Source: Glebionis coronaria (Eukaryota; Streptophyta; Magnoliopsida; Asterales; Asteraceae). Taken from it: DNA of 64,000 bases. Below the pieces are notes generated by a model. That model had not been told where the DNA came from. It searched no databases and saw only the letters and a list, made by a program, of their open reading frames with translations. Below, in pieces: positions 1 to 10,616 of the stretch; the first letter of the stretch is position 1, and the number at the start of each line of letters is the position of its first letter. The stretch is from contig JANFOE010000053.1 in NCBI GenBank assembly GCA_025667525.1, positions 932,501 through 996,500 of the forward strand, given 5' to 3'. A program made the translations under genes and the position numbers.

Positions 1-52
1 TTTAGATAAGCTTTTTATGAGTTGTTGTTTTTTCGATTTTTCATAGGTTTTA

Positions 53-3000
53 ATGATGGATTCGAGTGATTCTAGTGGTCGTAGTGGTGTTGTTGATCCT
101 TCTACGTTGGTTGCTTTGACTAACGATCAGTCTAGTGTCGATCAAGGTTTGGATTTGCCATCCGAAAGTGTTCTTCATAGTCTTGCGGATGAGATTTCTG
201 CGTATGAACAAGACGGTGAAGAAGCGGAAGCTGTTAAGAGTAAGTTTTCTAGTTTTTGTTGAGCTTAGTGCATGTTGCCAGTGTATCATATATGATAGGA
301 ACCTATCATATATGATGTTTGTATTTTTACATAGATATGATAGCCATGTAACATATACTATCATATATGATACATGTCTATCATATATGATGTTTACATG
401 ATATGTGTTGAATTTTTCTAGTATTTTGTAATCATATATGATAGTATATGTTTCTTTTTGTAGAGTTGAATGCTGTGCGGACTCCTGAGTCGTATATCAC
501 TCATTCCAACTTTGATACTCCTGGGGGTACTGTTTACTACATTCCAAAAGTGCCTGCCGAGTTTTTACTTGTTAAAGGGAACGAGTACGATTCAGTTGAG
601 CATTGCATTGCTGCTTACAAGAAGTATGCCGTTAAAGCTGGTTTTGTTGTTAGGAAATCGTGTCAGAAAAGATTGAGGAGCGGGATTGTGAAGCAAAAGT
701 ATTTGGTTTGCAACAGGAAGGGTTCCCCGAAGGATATATATGTAGACACCCTAGATTTGGAGAATGGTTATAACCAATTGAGGCATTCAAATGTGCATAT
801 CACCGGTTGTAAAGCTCGTGCTGTGTTTGACTTGATCCCTGGTACGACGAAGTTCAAGTTGAGTGTATTTGATACTATCCACAACCACGAGCTTGAACGT
901 GAGGAGTACAAGCATCTGTCAAAGAATCAGAGGCAGTTAACATACGTGGAGCAGGTGTTTATTGTCAAGGCTGCGAGTGTGAATATCGGTGCTACAAGAG
1001 CTCATCACCTTCTGACCGGGATCAAGGGTTCTTATCTGCTCGTTCACGGCACTACTGTTGACTTTAAGAACTTCTTCCGTAGCGTCAACTGTTACATCGG
1101 GGACTATGACGCGCAGATGTTGATAAACAAGATGGAGAAGAGGAAGGAGTACGTTGCTGATTTTTCGTTTGATTATTTGGTTAACAAGGCTGAGCTTATT
1201 GGCTTATTCTGGGCTGATGAAGTGTCCAAGTACAACTACAAGGAGTTCTGTGATGTTGTCTCTTTTGATGCCACGTTTAAGACAAACAAGTACAAAATGG
1301 TATTTGTTCCTTTTACGGTGATTGACAACCATAGGAAGTGTGTTACGGTTGCTGCTGGTTTGCTCAAGTTCGAGACCACGGAATCGTATGTTTGGTTACT
1401 TAAAACCTTCATCAAAGCGTTTGGGAAAGCACCTAGCATAGTAGTGACCGATCAAGATAAGGCGATGAGGAATGCCATTGAAGCCGAGTTTGTTGGTACA
1501 AAGCATAGGCTGTGCATGTGGCATATCACGCAGAAGCTTCCAGCGAAGGTACTTTTTTTTAAGACTAGTATCATATATGATGAAGTAGCATCATATATGA
1601 TATTTTGTTAGTATCATATATGTTGAAGTAGTATCATATATGATGTGAGAACAGGATTTTTACTCATATCATTTGGTTTTTGTATGTCTTTGCAGATATG
1701 TGAGAAAATATACAATGATCGTGTTTTTAAAGAGAAGTTGAACAAGATTATTTGGAATATGTACATTGGTCCCGAGGAGTTTGACACCAGATGGGGTGAT
1801 CTGATGACAGAGTATGATTTGGTGGGACACAAGTGGCTGACGAAGATGTATGATACGCGTTCAACTTGGATCCCTGCTTATTTTTCTGACTCGCCGTTGT
1901 GTGGACTGATGAGGACTACGTCTAGATCAGAGAGCGAGAATTCTTTCTTCTCCCACTTTACCAATTCTAGCTCGACGCTTATGAACTTTATGAATTGCTT
2001 TGAGACGGCGATGGAAAAGCAAAGGAGTGTTCAAGAGAGAATGGATCATAATACAATGGATACTGTTCCGAAGTTAAGGACTTTTCTCAAGATTGAGAAG
2101 CATGCTGCAATGGTTTACACTCGTACCTTGTTTGAGTTGGTTCAGAAAGAGATTTTTGTTGGATTATGGTATTGTCAGATAGATACTAGGAATGTGCTCG
2201 AGGGTTCTGAGGTTTCTGTTATTAGAGTTAGGCATTTTGTTTATGAAGAGCCTGGTAAGAAGAACAAGAAAAAGGTGAATGATAAGGTTACTGATAAGGT
2301 TAAAGTTGGCGAGTCTTCTAATAATGTGAAAGATAAGGAAAATGACAATGATAAAGAGAAGGAGAAGGAAGATGATGAGGTTGACATGTTTACTAGAGAA
2401 GATGGGTTGTACAAGGTATGTGAGTTTTTTATTGATGTAATATATTTTTTTTAACATATCATATTTGATAAGCACATGTATTCACTTCTTTTTTTTTGGT
2501 TTTTTTTCCCAGGTCTTGCGCAACTTAGAGGATGGTTCAGTTATTTGTACATGCCAATTGTTTATGAGGGTTGGGATATTGTGCAGGCATATTTTCTGCG
2601 TGTTCAAGAATGCCAATATCGAGATGATTCCTCAGCAATACATTCTTAAGCGTTGGACCAAGAACCTTATCCCGGCTGCGTTGAGGAACAAGAGGAACAG
2701 GTATGGGGAGAAGAATGTTGTATTGGAGAATTATTCATGCGAGGCGACATCTATTGTTGATCATTGTGTGCATTTGTTGAGCAAAGACGAGCCTAGGTTG
2801 GGTGATTTTGTTGAAAAGTTGAAGCAGCTGAAGAAAGATGTTGAAGCGGATTGTCCAAATCCTCCATCTAAGAAGAAGGTAGACTGTTTGGAGCAGCTCG
2901 TTGGTGTTTCTCATCCGTCTGTACGTTTGGTTGATAATCCAGATGTTGGAACCCCTAGAGGACGTCCTGGGCGTCAAAAGCTGCGTATTAAAGATGGTAG

Positions 3001-3097
3001 AGAGATAGCTATTGAGAAAGGCAAGAAGAACAAGATTACATGTTCGGTGTGCGGGGTACTGATCATAACAAGAGGACTTGCACCGGTAAGCGATTAG
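53..3097 (+). CDS. FAR1-related / MULE-transposase-like protein, four exons
   Basis: Exons read as 53-239, 464-1548, 1696-2415 and 2513-3097. All introns are GT-AG and the frame is kept across every junction, giving about 858 residues. Domains in order: a FAR1-type DNA-binding domain (about 104-206, ending in HNHEL); a MULE transposase domain with the first Asp in SFDATF (about 331), the second in VVTDQD (about 392) and a Glu in SRSESEN (about 504); a Lys/Asp/Glu-rich linker; a SWIM zinc finger, CxC-x9-CxH (about 676-690); and an AT-hook-like RGRP. Family knowledge: FAR1/FHY3-type proteins are domesticated MULE transposases acting as nuclear DNA-binding regulators, while close relatives are still element-borne. 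The DDE residues are present, so either is possible. The ATG at 53 is the first in frame, but an AG at 46-47 could be the acceptor of an upstream intron. The C-terminus is cut by a frameshift (see 3053-3150). Confidence 0.85.
284..443. repeat. Five TATCATATATGATA dyads in intron 1 of the FAR1-like gene
   Basis: Units start at 284, 304, 359, 379 and 430. The core ATCATATATGAT is a perfect palindrome; the unit reads as TATCA-TATA-TGATA with minor end variation. All lie inside the intron at 240-463. Confidence 0.9.
1569..1645. repeat. Four TATCATATATGATR dyads in intron 2
   Basis: Units at 1569, 1589, 1612 and 1632 are spaced 20-23 bp with a GAAGTAG linker between some, so part of the array is a short tandem repeat. 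The third unit has one mismatch (TGTTG). All lie inside the intron at 1549-1695. Confidence 0.9.
2457..2470. repeat. Single TATCA-TATT-TGATA dyad in intron 3
   Basis: One unit with a changed 4-nt centre (TATT instead of TATA) lies in the intron at 2416-2512. With it, every intron of this gene carries at least one dyad, while I found none in the exons. Confidence 0.8.
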
Positions 3098-3150
3098 AGG
3101 AAGTCGTTGTCGAGGATCCAGCTTTTGCAGATGCAAGTACGAGTGGATGA
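3053..3150 (+). other. 1-bp frameshift destroying a C-terminal CCHC zinc knuckle
   Basis: The reading frame meets CSVCG at a run of four G (3053-3056) and then ends at 3097. From 3055 the next frame reads GTDHNKRTC and stays open to a TGA at 3148-3150. The two halves together have the spacing C-x2-C-x4-H-x4-C, a zinc knuckle as found at the C-terminus of many MULE transposases. The simplest reading is loss of one G from a G5 run, or a homopolymer error in the assembly. Confidence 0.75.
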
Positions 3151-3402
3151 GCTTGGATAGAAGAAAAGTTTTTGTTTTAGGAATTTTTTCCCGTTTTATT
3201 TTACTGTTTGCAGTTTCTGAACATGTCATTTTATGATGTATGATGCTATTTTGTCTTGATTACTTTGATTCATAAGAAGTTGTTTTTGACTCGATTACAC
3301 CCCTGGTAATAACAAATATATTATGCTAAAAATCAGAGGTGTAGCATTATTCACCTACCCACAAACGACCCTATAAAAAATGATTCATCTATCTTATACT
3401 GT

Positions 3403-4013
3403 ATAGATGGCAAAAAAACTCTGAATTCGACGAAGAATCCGAGACCTGAATCCAATTTGACTGTGGATTCCCCGAGTTGACCGGGTATGGGGATGGGGGT
3501 GGGGATTCCCCGATAATACAAAGCGGGTATAAAGGCGGGGATGGTAATACCCTTGGTTCTCCAAACCCGTCCCCGAATATCTATATTCTACATATACATT
3601 TATATATCTTGTATGTTTCAAATATCTATTAGATATCTGAAACACTATCAATCGATGATTAATATCTCTTTTGACACTAACCTTCTAGGATGAGCTCTTG
3701 TGTGTTAATTTTGTTATTTTTAATAGTGAGCATGATCGCATAAATGTTAATCTCGTTAATGTTGTTTGATATTACCGTATTGTGTTATTCGTAATGGTTG
3801 CGTCATTTGAAACATAGTTTAAATGTTAATTGTGTAACGGGGAAAAATCTCCGATTTCCCATTGGGGATCCCCGTTCCCCACTGGGGATGGGAATGGTAT
3901 GTAGCTTGTAATCCCCGGTGGGGATAGGGACAGGAATGGGGATATATATTTAACTTTGGGGATGGGGATGGTAGCAACCATTCCCCGCAAATCCGGTCCC
4001 GTTGCCATCTCTA
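3403..4013. mobile_element. Small hAT-like non-autonomous element rich in GGGGAT
   Basis: The ends are inverted (AGATGGCAA at 3405, TTGCCATCT at 4002-4010), and both subterminal regions carry GGGGATGGGG-type runs in opposite orientation. There is no coding capacity. Ends of the type TAGAGATGGCAA with G-rich subterminal repeats are common in plant hAT-derived MITEs. I could not find a clean 8-bp target duplication; TACTGTA and TACTTGTA flank imperfectly. Four G-runs at 3483-3504 fit a G-quadruplex. Confidence 0.5.
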
Positions 4014-5060
4014 CTTGTACAGCTTGTGTATGCACATAACACCCTCACAGAGAAGCACAAATATATGTTGAAAATGCATGTGTCAGTATTCTTTCTTAAC
4101 CTAACTTGATCGTATCTATTCTTATGCGCGTTTTGTATACCCACTGAAACTCAGGCCATTCCATAGTTTCGTTAAGAAAGAGCTGGCTCAATTGCATGTC
4201 TGGTAGTCTCCAAGTTTCTGTATGCTGGATACACTAGCTGAAAAACAGGCACTAAGAAAGCATCATGGATCAACCCAAGGTTATACAAGCACCATACTTC
4301 GTTTTATAGTCAGCAAAGCAAGGATATAAAAAGCCCGTTAAATGGGTTGGAGCAGAATGGGGTGGGATTCGACCCACCAACACAGTATTGTCCAACTCTT
4401 CTTGAATTCGAATATACTTCAGATCACATTCATGTACTCAACTCGTTCACTTTATCATTAAACTAAATTGAACCTACAATCCTATAATTTAAAGCCAACT
4501 AAAAATGAACCTGCAATCCTATCATGTTAAACACATAATTTGATACATAAAAGAATCAATGAACAATCAAACATTCACACTAACTAAGCATCATTGAAAG
4601 CGAGTAAAACTATTTCATGTTTAAAACATATTCACAAAACATCCTATGGACCAAACAAGAGTTTCTTGGATAAAATCTTCATTTTCTGGTAAAAGTTCAT
4701 AACAAATGAGCAAAGGAAGAAGTGGTTTATAATGGACGGTAGAGATTTGTTTTGTGTCGGTGAGGGCGGATGATGATCTGTGTGATTTCAGAAAGAGTGA
4801 ATGGCATTGGATTTATGAAAAATGATTGGATAATTAATGACAGACAACGTTTGCAAATTTCGTGAGCGTTTAGAGATGGGTTGGTAAAAGGTCCCTCGGG
4901 AGCGTTTAGAGAGCCGTTAACAAAAAAATGGATGGAAAGTAAAAATACTAGTAAAATCTTGAACTTCCGTACACTTAACCTGTTATCAAACGAGCAAGTT
5001 CCGGTACAAGCCATTCTAATTTGTCGTTAAGTACAATATAGTTAGTTGATTAATAACAAT
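4014..5060. other. No gene recognised
   Basis: AT-rich intergenic sequence without convincing coding. The stretch from about 4943 to 5060 (AAATCTTGAACTT... and CTAATTTGTCGTTAAG) is the left part of a dispersed block that also flanks the tRNA-His copies or remnants near 16,300 and 43,960, and more loosely 48,150. Confidence 0.5.
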
Positions 5061-5132
5061 GTGGCTGTAGTTTAGTGGTTAGAATACCCCGTTGTGGCCG
5101 TGGTGACCTGGGCTCGAATCCCAGCAGCCACA
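5061..5132 (+). tRNA. tRNA-His (GTG), one mismatch in the anticodon stem
   Basis: The 72-nt sequence folds as a cloverleaf: acceptor GTGGCTG/CAGCCAC with discriminator A, T-arm CTGGG-CTCGAAT-CCCAG, and anticodon loop TTGTGGC with anticodon GTG. The anticodon stem CCCCG/CGTGG has one C-U mismatch at the middle pair. An oligo-T run follows at once and can end Pol III transcription. No CCA is encoded, as expected for a nuclear gene. It lies in a dispersed repeat and could be a pseudogene. Confidence 0.8.
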
Positions 5133-5246
5133 CATTGTTTTTTTGTTTTTCTACTTTACTTTTTGAGAGTTGTATGATAAAAATAATAGGTTTCTAGAGA
5201 CACCACTAGCAAGCAGATCAACCAACCTGGTCCATCCAACCGTAAC

Positions 5247-7057
5247 AATGGACGGAGCCGGTAGGGGGGCTGGAGGGTGCTCGCCCCCCCCCCCCCCCCC
5301 CCCTAACTGCTTGGCGAATGGCTTACCTTCAAATGCGAAATACTGTTTTTTTACAGTTTATTTAGCCGGAAATTTTGGAAGATACAAAAAAAAAGGGAAA
5401 TGTGAAATGAAGATGAAGAATAGGATAGTGGGTTTATGGGTAAGTGAGGATATTAAAAAATAGTTACTGGTAGGTGATAAAAATTTGTGTCTTTTCTAAC
5501 TGTATTTGCTTTTCTTATTGGATAAAAGCTATAAAATACTATCTTATTTATTGATTTGTGTCGACTTTAAACATTTACTATTTAATCTCGTGACTTTACC
5601 AACGTACTTGTCTGTTTTGTAATAATGTTACCAATATGACCGGATACATTTCCATGTCATTATTTTTATTTTTTTATTTTTTTCTGCTATTGCTTAGTCA
5701 CAGCTACAAAATGCTTACAAGTAGACGTGGCAAATGGGCACGTCGGGAGAGTTGGGTTATGGGTCTTGCTGTTTTAAAACACTATTTGTTCTAATTTTGT
5801 AATGGATGCTATAATGGGTCATGTCATACAAAAGTTCTGATGATATTTCATCAAATTAGAATATTTAGATCTTATCCGCTGAGAAATACACATTCGGTCA
5901 ATCTCAATTTCCATTCAGCCTTATAAGTTTTTTCCATTCGATTTTAAACACAATCCACCCGTTTGTCTTGACAGATCAGGATAAAAACCATTGACCAAAT
6001 TCACCTCCTTAGAGAGCAGCAAAAGGTTTTGTCATAGGAGGTAGCTATTCATTTAATTGCTCTAAAGCCATTATCACAAGATCGGTCAAGAGACTCCGAG
6101 AGGGAATTTATAAATGTAAGAACTCAAATATTTTATCAGTTTTAACTTACGTTTGTATACTGATGCGAATTACTTGATAACCTACAGGCGTAGATCACCC
6201 AATTGAATGAACAAATTAAGCTGAATGATCATATTCAACATATGGAAGACAAGAGTGCTACTAACTCTATTGTATAATCTCGTGACAAGATGGGCGAAGT
6301 TGAACAAGCAAAAGTAAGTTGACCAAGGTCTGACCAGCAGCTTGTGTTGTAAATAATGATTTCATATCTCCCACAAGTGTGTCAAAGTCATCAATGCTAA
6401 GTTCTGAACCACCATCCATACATTGATAAGAAGTTGATGCATGATCGATCACCTTTGTCGTGTTGGTCTCTTCTATAATTTGTGGGTTTGACTTTTGATA
6501 AATTAGATTCATATTCATATATATCATATTTGGTTGTAAAGGTTCATATGGGTTTTGATTTGTCTAAATTGTTAAAAGTTTGGTTATTTAAAGTTTTGGT
6601 TGCGTTAGTTTTGGAGATGGAAGTAATTTTGGAGGATGCCGGAGATTAAGGTGTGATGAGAATAAAGAGAAAATATGATAGAAGATAAGAGAGATGAATA
6701 TCTTGAAGATAAGGATAGTTTTGTCATTTCACACCTTTTATGCAATCAGACGTAATAAAAATAATGATGTGGAAATTACCGTTCCACGCTGTCGGTTACA
6801 AGTTACCAAATTGGTAACTTCAAAACGATTTTAAAAGTAGAATGGTAAAGTCACGAGATTAAATAGTAAGTGTTTAAAGTCGACACAAATAAATAAGTAA
6901 GATGGTATTTTATAGCTTTTATCCTTTCTTATTTATCATTTTTGGTTTGTCAATAAGTTTGTACACTAAAACTTCTAAGGAAACATATCTCTATGTTACT
7001 GTCAAAAAAAAAAAAAAACCGAGCCCCCCCTAACATAATTTCCTGACTCAGTCTCTG
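5247..7057. mobile_element. hAT-like element flanked by 8-bp duplication ACCGTAAC
   Basis: Identical octamers ACCGTAAC lie at 5239-5246 and 7058-7065. The ends are loosely inverted (a GGACGGAGCCGG type at the left, the complement of CAGAGACTGAGTCAGG at the right) and both carry G/C homopolymers just inside (C19 at about 5284-5302, GCCCCCCC at 7022). An 8-bp duplication fits the hAT superfamily. It has no transposase, and a MULE sits inside it. Confidence 0.6.
5520..6924. mobile_element. Non-autonomous MULE, 9-bp TSD TTTCTTATT, nested in the hAT-like element
   Basis: TTTCTTATT occurs at 5511-5519 and 6925-6933. The termini are inverted over about 90 bp: GGATAAAAGCTATAAAATAC at the left and its near complement ending GCTTTTATCC at the right, both including TGTCGACTTTAAA and ATCTCGTGACTTTACC. 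Long TIRs with a 9-bp TSD define a Mutator-like element. The interior (about 5970-6310) has what look like exon pieces with splice-like borders (ACAG|GCGTAG at about 6185 and AAAA|GTAAG at about 6310), as in a Pack-MULE, but with stops; the donor gene is not recognised. Confidence 0.75.
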
Positions 7058-7209
7058 ACCGTAACCCTATGTCACCCGTCAAACAACCATGGAATTAGAC
7101 TAGTCATCCTATGTTCCGGGTGTTATAAGCCTCGACCTAAACTTGTATCATGAATATAATCTAGAATACTCCAATAAAAGTGTAATACAATTAATTATGA
7201 GTGAGAAAG

Positions 7210-7733
7210 TGTTGTTTTTACAATCTGCCAAAGTGTCTTGCAACTTTGGTATTGTGTTATATTTTCTTTGTTACTTGTGGTTGTTTATGTTTTCAGGTTT
7301 TGGGCTTCTGGTTTCCTTTGGGCCTTGGTTTCTTACTTGATGGGCTTTGTTGCCGTTGGAGCCCCTTGACCAACAACGTGTATATCACCCTAGTCATTGA
7401 CTAGGGTTTCTCATCACACTCACACAACACACACATTTTGTGTGTGCGCAGCTCTCTCTCTCTCTCTCTCATTTCATCCATGGAGGTCTGACCTGGGAGT
7501 TTGATGTTTCATCTTGTATAGCTGAGTGTTTGAGTGATCTATTGTATTGTGAGGGAGAACGGATCAACCTAGTTGGGACGTTCTCATTATTTCTATTGTA
7601 ATCGTTCGATTAGCACCCGTTTGGGGACTAATCTTTATCTTTGTCTTTGAACTCTGTTTTATAATAAATTACACCAAGGGGTGGTTGGTTGGGTGTAAGA
7701 TCTGCTTTGTCTGTGATATTATGTTTCTTCACA
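7210..7733 (+). repeat. 5' LTR of the copia element (524 bp)
   Basis: It begins TGTTGTTTTTACAATC and ends TATGTTTCTTCACA (TG...CA), directly before the primer binding site. A CT microsatellite lies at about 7451-7470, and TATAATAAAT at about 7661 could serve the promoter or the poly(A) signal. Confidence 0.95.
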
Positions 7734-7745
7734 TGGTATCAGAGC
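7734..7745 (+). other. Primer binding site, initiator-Met tRNA
   Basis: TGGTATCAGAGC follows the LTR with no gap. It is the usual copia sequence complementary to the 3' end of plant initiator tRNA-Met. Confidence 0.95.
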
Positions 7746-7799
7746 ACTGGTTATAGATCTTTCAGCCATCGAAGCTCTCTCGGTTCTTTTTTATTATAA

Positions 7800-8215
7800 T
7801 CAGTTTTTTGATTTTTCGAAACCCTAATTAATTTTTTAGGGTTTTATAATTTGGGTTATGATTCTGGCTCTCTTGTCACTTTTGGAAGCTTGATTTGGTG
7901 GTGCCGTTAGTTTTCTTGGAAAATATTTTTAGGGTTTTCACAAACCCTAATTTATTTTTTTGGGGGTTTTGTCTCTAAGGTGCCCAGGAAGCTTTAGTAG
8001 GTGTTGCCATTAATTTATTTGGTGGTGCCGTTAAAAACATAGAAGATTTGATTAGGCTTTCTTGAAACCCTAATTTAATTTTTTGGGGGTTTTCTCTATT
8101 ATTGGTATCCTGGTATCACCTTGGTGGTGCCGTTACCATTTTTTGCTTTTATACACAAGTACACTTGTTAGGGTTTGCTAACCCTAACTTTTATTATTTT
8201 TTGGGGGTTTCTGAT
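7800..8215 (+). repeat. Leader repeats with AAACCCTAA/AGGGTTT hairpins and GGTGGTGCCGTTA
   Basis: The untranslated leader between the primer site and gag carries about four degenerate copies of a module: AGGGTTT, short loop, AAACCCTAAT, T-rich stretch, GGGGGTTT. GGTGGTGCCGTTA recurs between modules at about 7899, 8021 and 8124. Each AGGGTTT/AACCCT pair can form a hairpin. A packaging or dimerisation role is a guess from position. Confidence 0.55.
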
Positions 8216-8599
8216 TGGTGGTTCACCCATCCTCTAGACTAAGTGAATCTAGAGATTGGGTGTATTTTCTTGCTATTTCCGCTGTAAGTCTTTTTTCATT
8301 TTCCCTCTTGCCTTCTTCTTGGTTACTTTTGTGGGTCACTGTTGTCTTGTGTGTGGGTGCAAACGGATTCGGTTAACATCTTGACCCTCCAGCCTTGACT
8401 GGTGTGGATACCTGCTCTGGCCAATCCCAGTCCACAGCCTGACATTTCTGGTGCTCACCTTCGGGGTGTTTATTGTGGCTATATTTTGTCTTGTTCTATC
8501 TGCCTTGATTTATATTGTTTTTTGTTTGCTCTCTGTTTGTTGCCTTGGTTTATATTCTGTTGGTTTATTTCTGTTTGTTGCTCTCTTTGTGTGTGACCT

Positions 8600-10338
8600 A
8601 TGAGTGCTAGTGGTACTCCTCCTCCACCACCCAATGGTGGTGGAGGAAATGGTGGTGGTGGGGCCTTCCCTGAGACCACCACCAATCCTGTTGCTCTCAT
8701 CAGCAACTTGGATGCTGGAAATCCACTTCACATTCATAATAGTGATAATAGCAGCTTTGTCCTTGTCCCTTTCAAGTTGTTGGGGACTGAGAACTATAGG
8801 ATGTGGAACAATGCTATGAGACTTGCTTTACAAGCTAGGAACAAATTTGCTTTTGTTGATGGGTCCTGTTTAAGAGAGTCTTATACTGATGATGTGTTGT
8901 GTGCTCAATGGGATAGATGTAATGCTATGGTTCTTACTTGGATTATGAATGTGGTCTCTAGTGATGTCTACATGGGTCTTGTTTATTCTGAAAATGCTGC
9001 TAATGTTTGGAAAGAGCTTAATGAAACTTATGACAAAGTTGATGGTTCCATTGTTTATAATTTGCTTCAGAAAATTGGGTCTGTTAAACAAGGGGGTAGT
9101 TCTATTTCTTATTATTATCATAGGTTGAACTCTCTATGGAGAGAGTTTGATGCTGTGTCTAAAATTCCTAAATGTGTTTGTGCTGTTAAATGTTCTTGTT
9201 CTGCTAGCACTGAATTAGCTTTGCATCAGCAAATCATGAGGCTTATGCAGTTTCTTATGGGGCTTGATGACTGTTATCAGCCTGTTAGGACTGCTCTTCT
9301 CACCAGGGACCCACTCCCTGATGTTAAGGAAGCTTATGTCACTGTTTCTAGAGAGGAATCCCATAGGGGTGTTCCTGATAACTCTGATCATGCTGAAGCA
9401 AAATTGAATGCTACTTCCTTTGCTGCTAAGACCTTTAATCAAAATAGGAGAAACACTTCCAATGTTTCTAATAGAACCCCTAACAAAGGCAATGGGTCTA
9501 AAAACTTTAGGGGACCTAACCCTAATCTTTTGTGCACTCATTGCAATCAGATTGGTCATACTATTGATAGATGCTTTGAATTGATTGGTTATCCTGCTGG
9601 TTATGTTAAAAGGGGGGGTAATAATCAAAGGCAAACTGTTTTCAAACCCAATTTTAATGCTAATTGTGATATGAAAACTGGAGAAAAACAAGCTTCCACT
9701 TGTAATTCTCCAAACTCTTTCACCACTGAACAAATGCAGAAACTCCTCAACTTGATCAATGATTCCTCTGGCAATACTCAGTCCAACATGGCAGGTAGAT
9801 TTTCCTTCTTCAATGCTAATGTGTGGTTTAATGTGAATTTCTCTAAGTTTTTTTGTGGCAACTCTAAATTTCTTGTTAAGACTATTACTTTGGGGTGGAT
9901 TATAGATTCTGGGGCTAACCAACACCTTACCACTTCCACAGTGGGTATGTTCAATGTTGTTGATATTTCCAACCTCAACATTTCTGTTGGTCACCCTAAT
10001 GGCACTGTTGCCAATATCAGTCACATTGGTGACCTCAAACTTTCTAACAATGTTGTTCTTCATGATGTGTTGGTTGTTCCTGGATATTGTGTTAGCTTGA
10101 TGTCTGTTAACAAACTCATTAAGGATAGTAAATTGTTTGTTGGTTTTGATGAGGATAAATGTTACATTCAGGACTTGGCCAAGGGGACTACTTTGGGGAC
10201 TGGTAGTGAATCTGGGGGGCTCTACTTGTTTGATGACCTTAAGACTAATTGCCTTGGTACTGTTAATACTGCTATGACTTTTAATACCTCTAAGGATATC
10301 TGGCATTGTAGACTTGGTCATCCCTCTGACCAATTCTT
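8600..10338 (+). CDS. Copia gag-protease region
   Basis: The frame opens with ATG at 8600 after the leader. Residues about 30-260 are the UBN2/copia-type Gag. A CCHC zinc knuckle (CTHCNQIGHTIDRC) lies at about residue 313, the aspartic protease motif DSGA at about 434, and the pre-integrase start (WHCRLGHPS) at about 567. A 1-bp loss at 10,336-10,341 throws the frame off into a stop at 10,438. Role: capsid protein and polyprotein cleavage in virus-like particles. Confidence 0.9.
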
Positions 10339-10616
10339 AATGCCCTCAAAACTGACCTCAATCTTTCCAAAAACACCTCCATATCTGTTTGTGAGACTTG
10401 TCATAGGGCTAAACAAACAAGGGAACCCTTTCCCTTAAGTGATCATAAGTCCAGTAAACTTGGTGAACTTGTTCACTTGGACTTGTGGGGCCCTTACAAG
10501 GTTTCTAGTAAGGAAGGGTATAGATACTTCCTCACTATTGTGGATGATTACTCTAGAGCTGTGTGGGCATATCTTTTAAAATCTAAGGAGGAAGTGTTTG
10601 ATGGTTAAGCCAATTT
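10339..10616 (+). pseudogene. Broken pre-integrase and integrase N-terminus
   Basis: After the 1-bp shift at about 10,338 the next frame continues the pre-integrase zinc region and the start of the integrase core (LDLWGPYKV, TIVDDYSR). It then meets an in-frame TAA at 10,606-10,608 and a second 1-bp loss in the T-run at 10,614-10,616. The three lesions lie within about 280 bp while flanking coding is open for over 1.7 kb on each side. This copy cannot make a complete integrase. Confidence 0.85.

Noticed and set aside
5170..5463. 97-residue frame with a proline run
   Set aside because: The proline run comes from the C19 homopolymer at a hAT-like terminus. There is no other coding sign.
9215..10333. 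Large minus-strand frame under the copia gag region
   Set aside because: It is the antisense shadow of a well-supported gag-protease frame and shows no domain.
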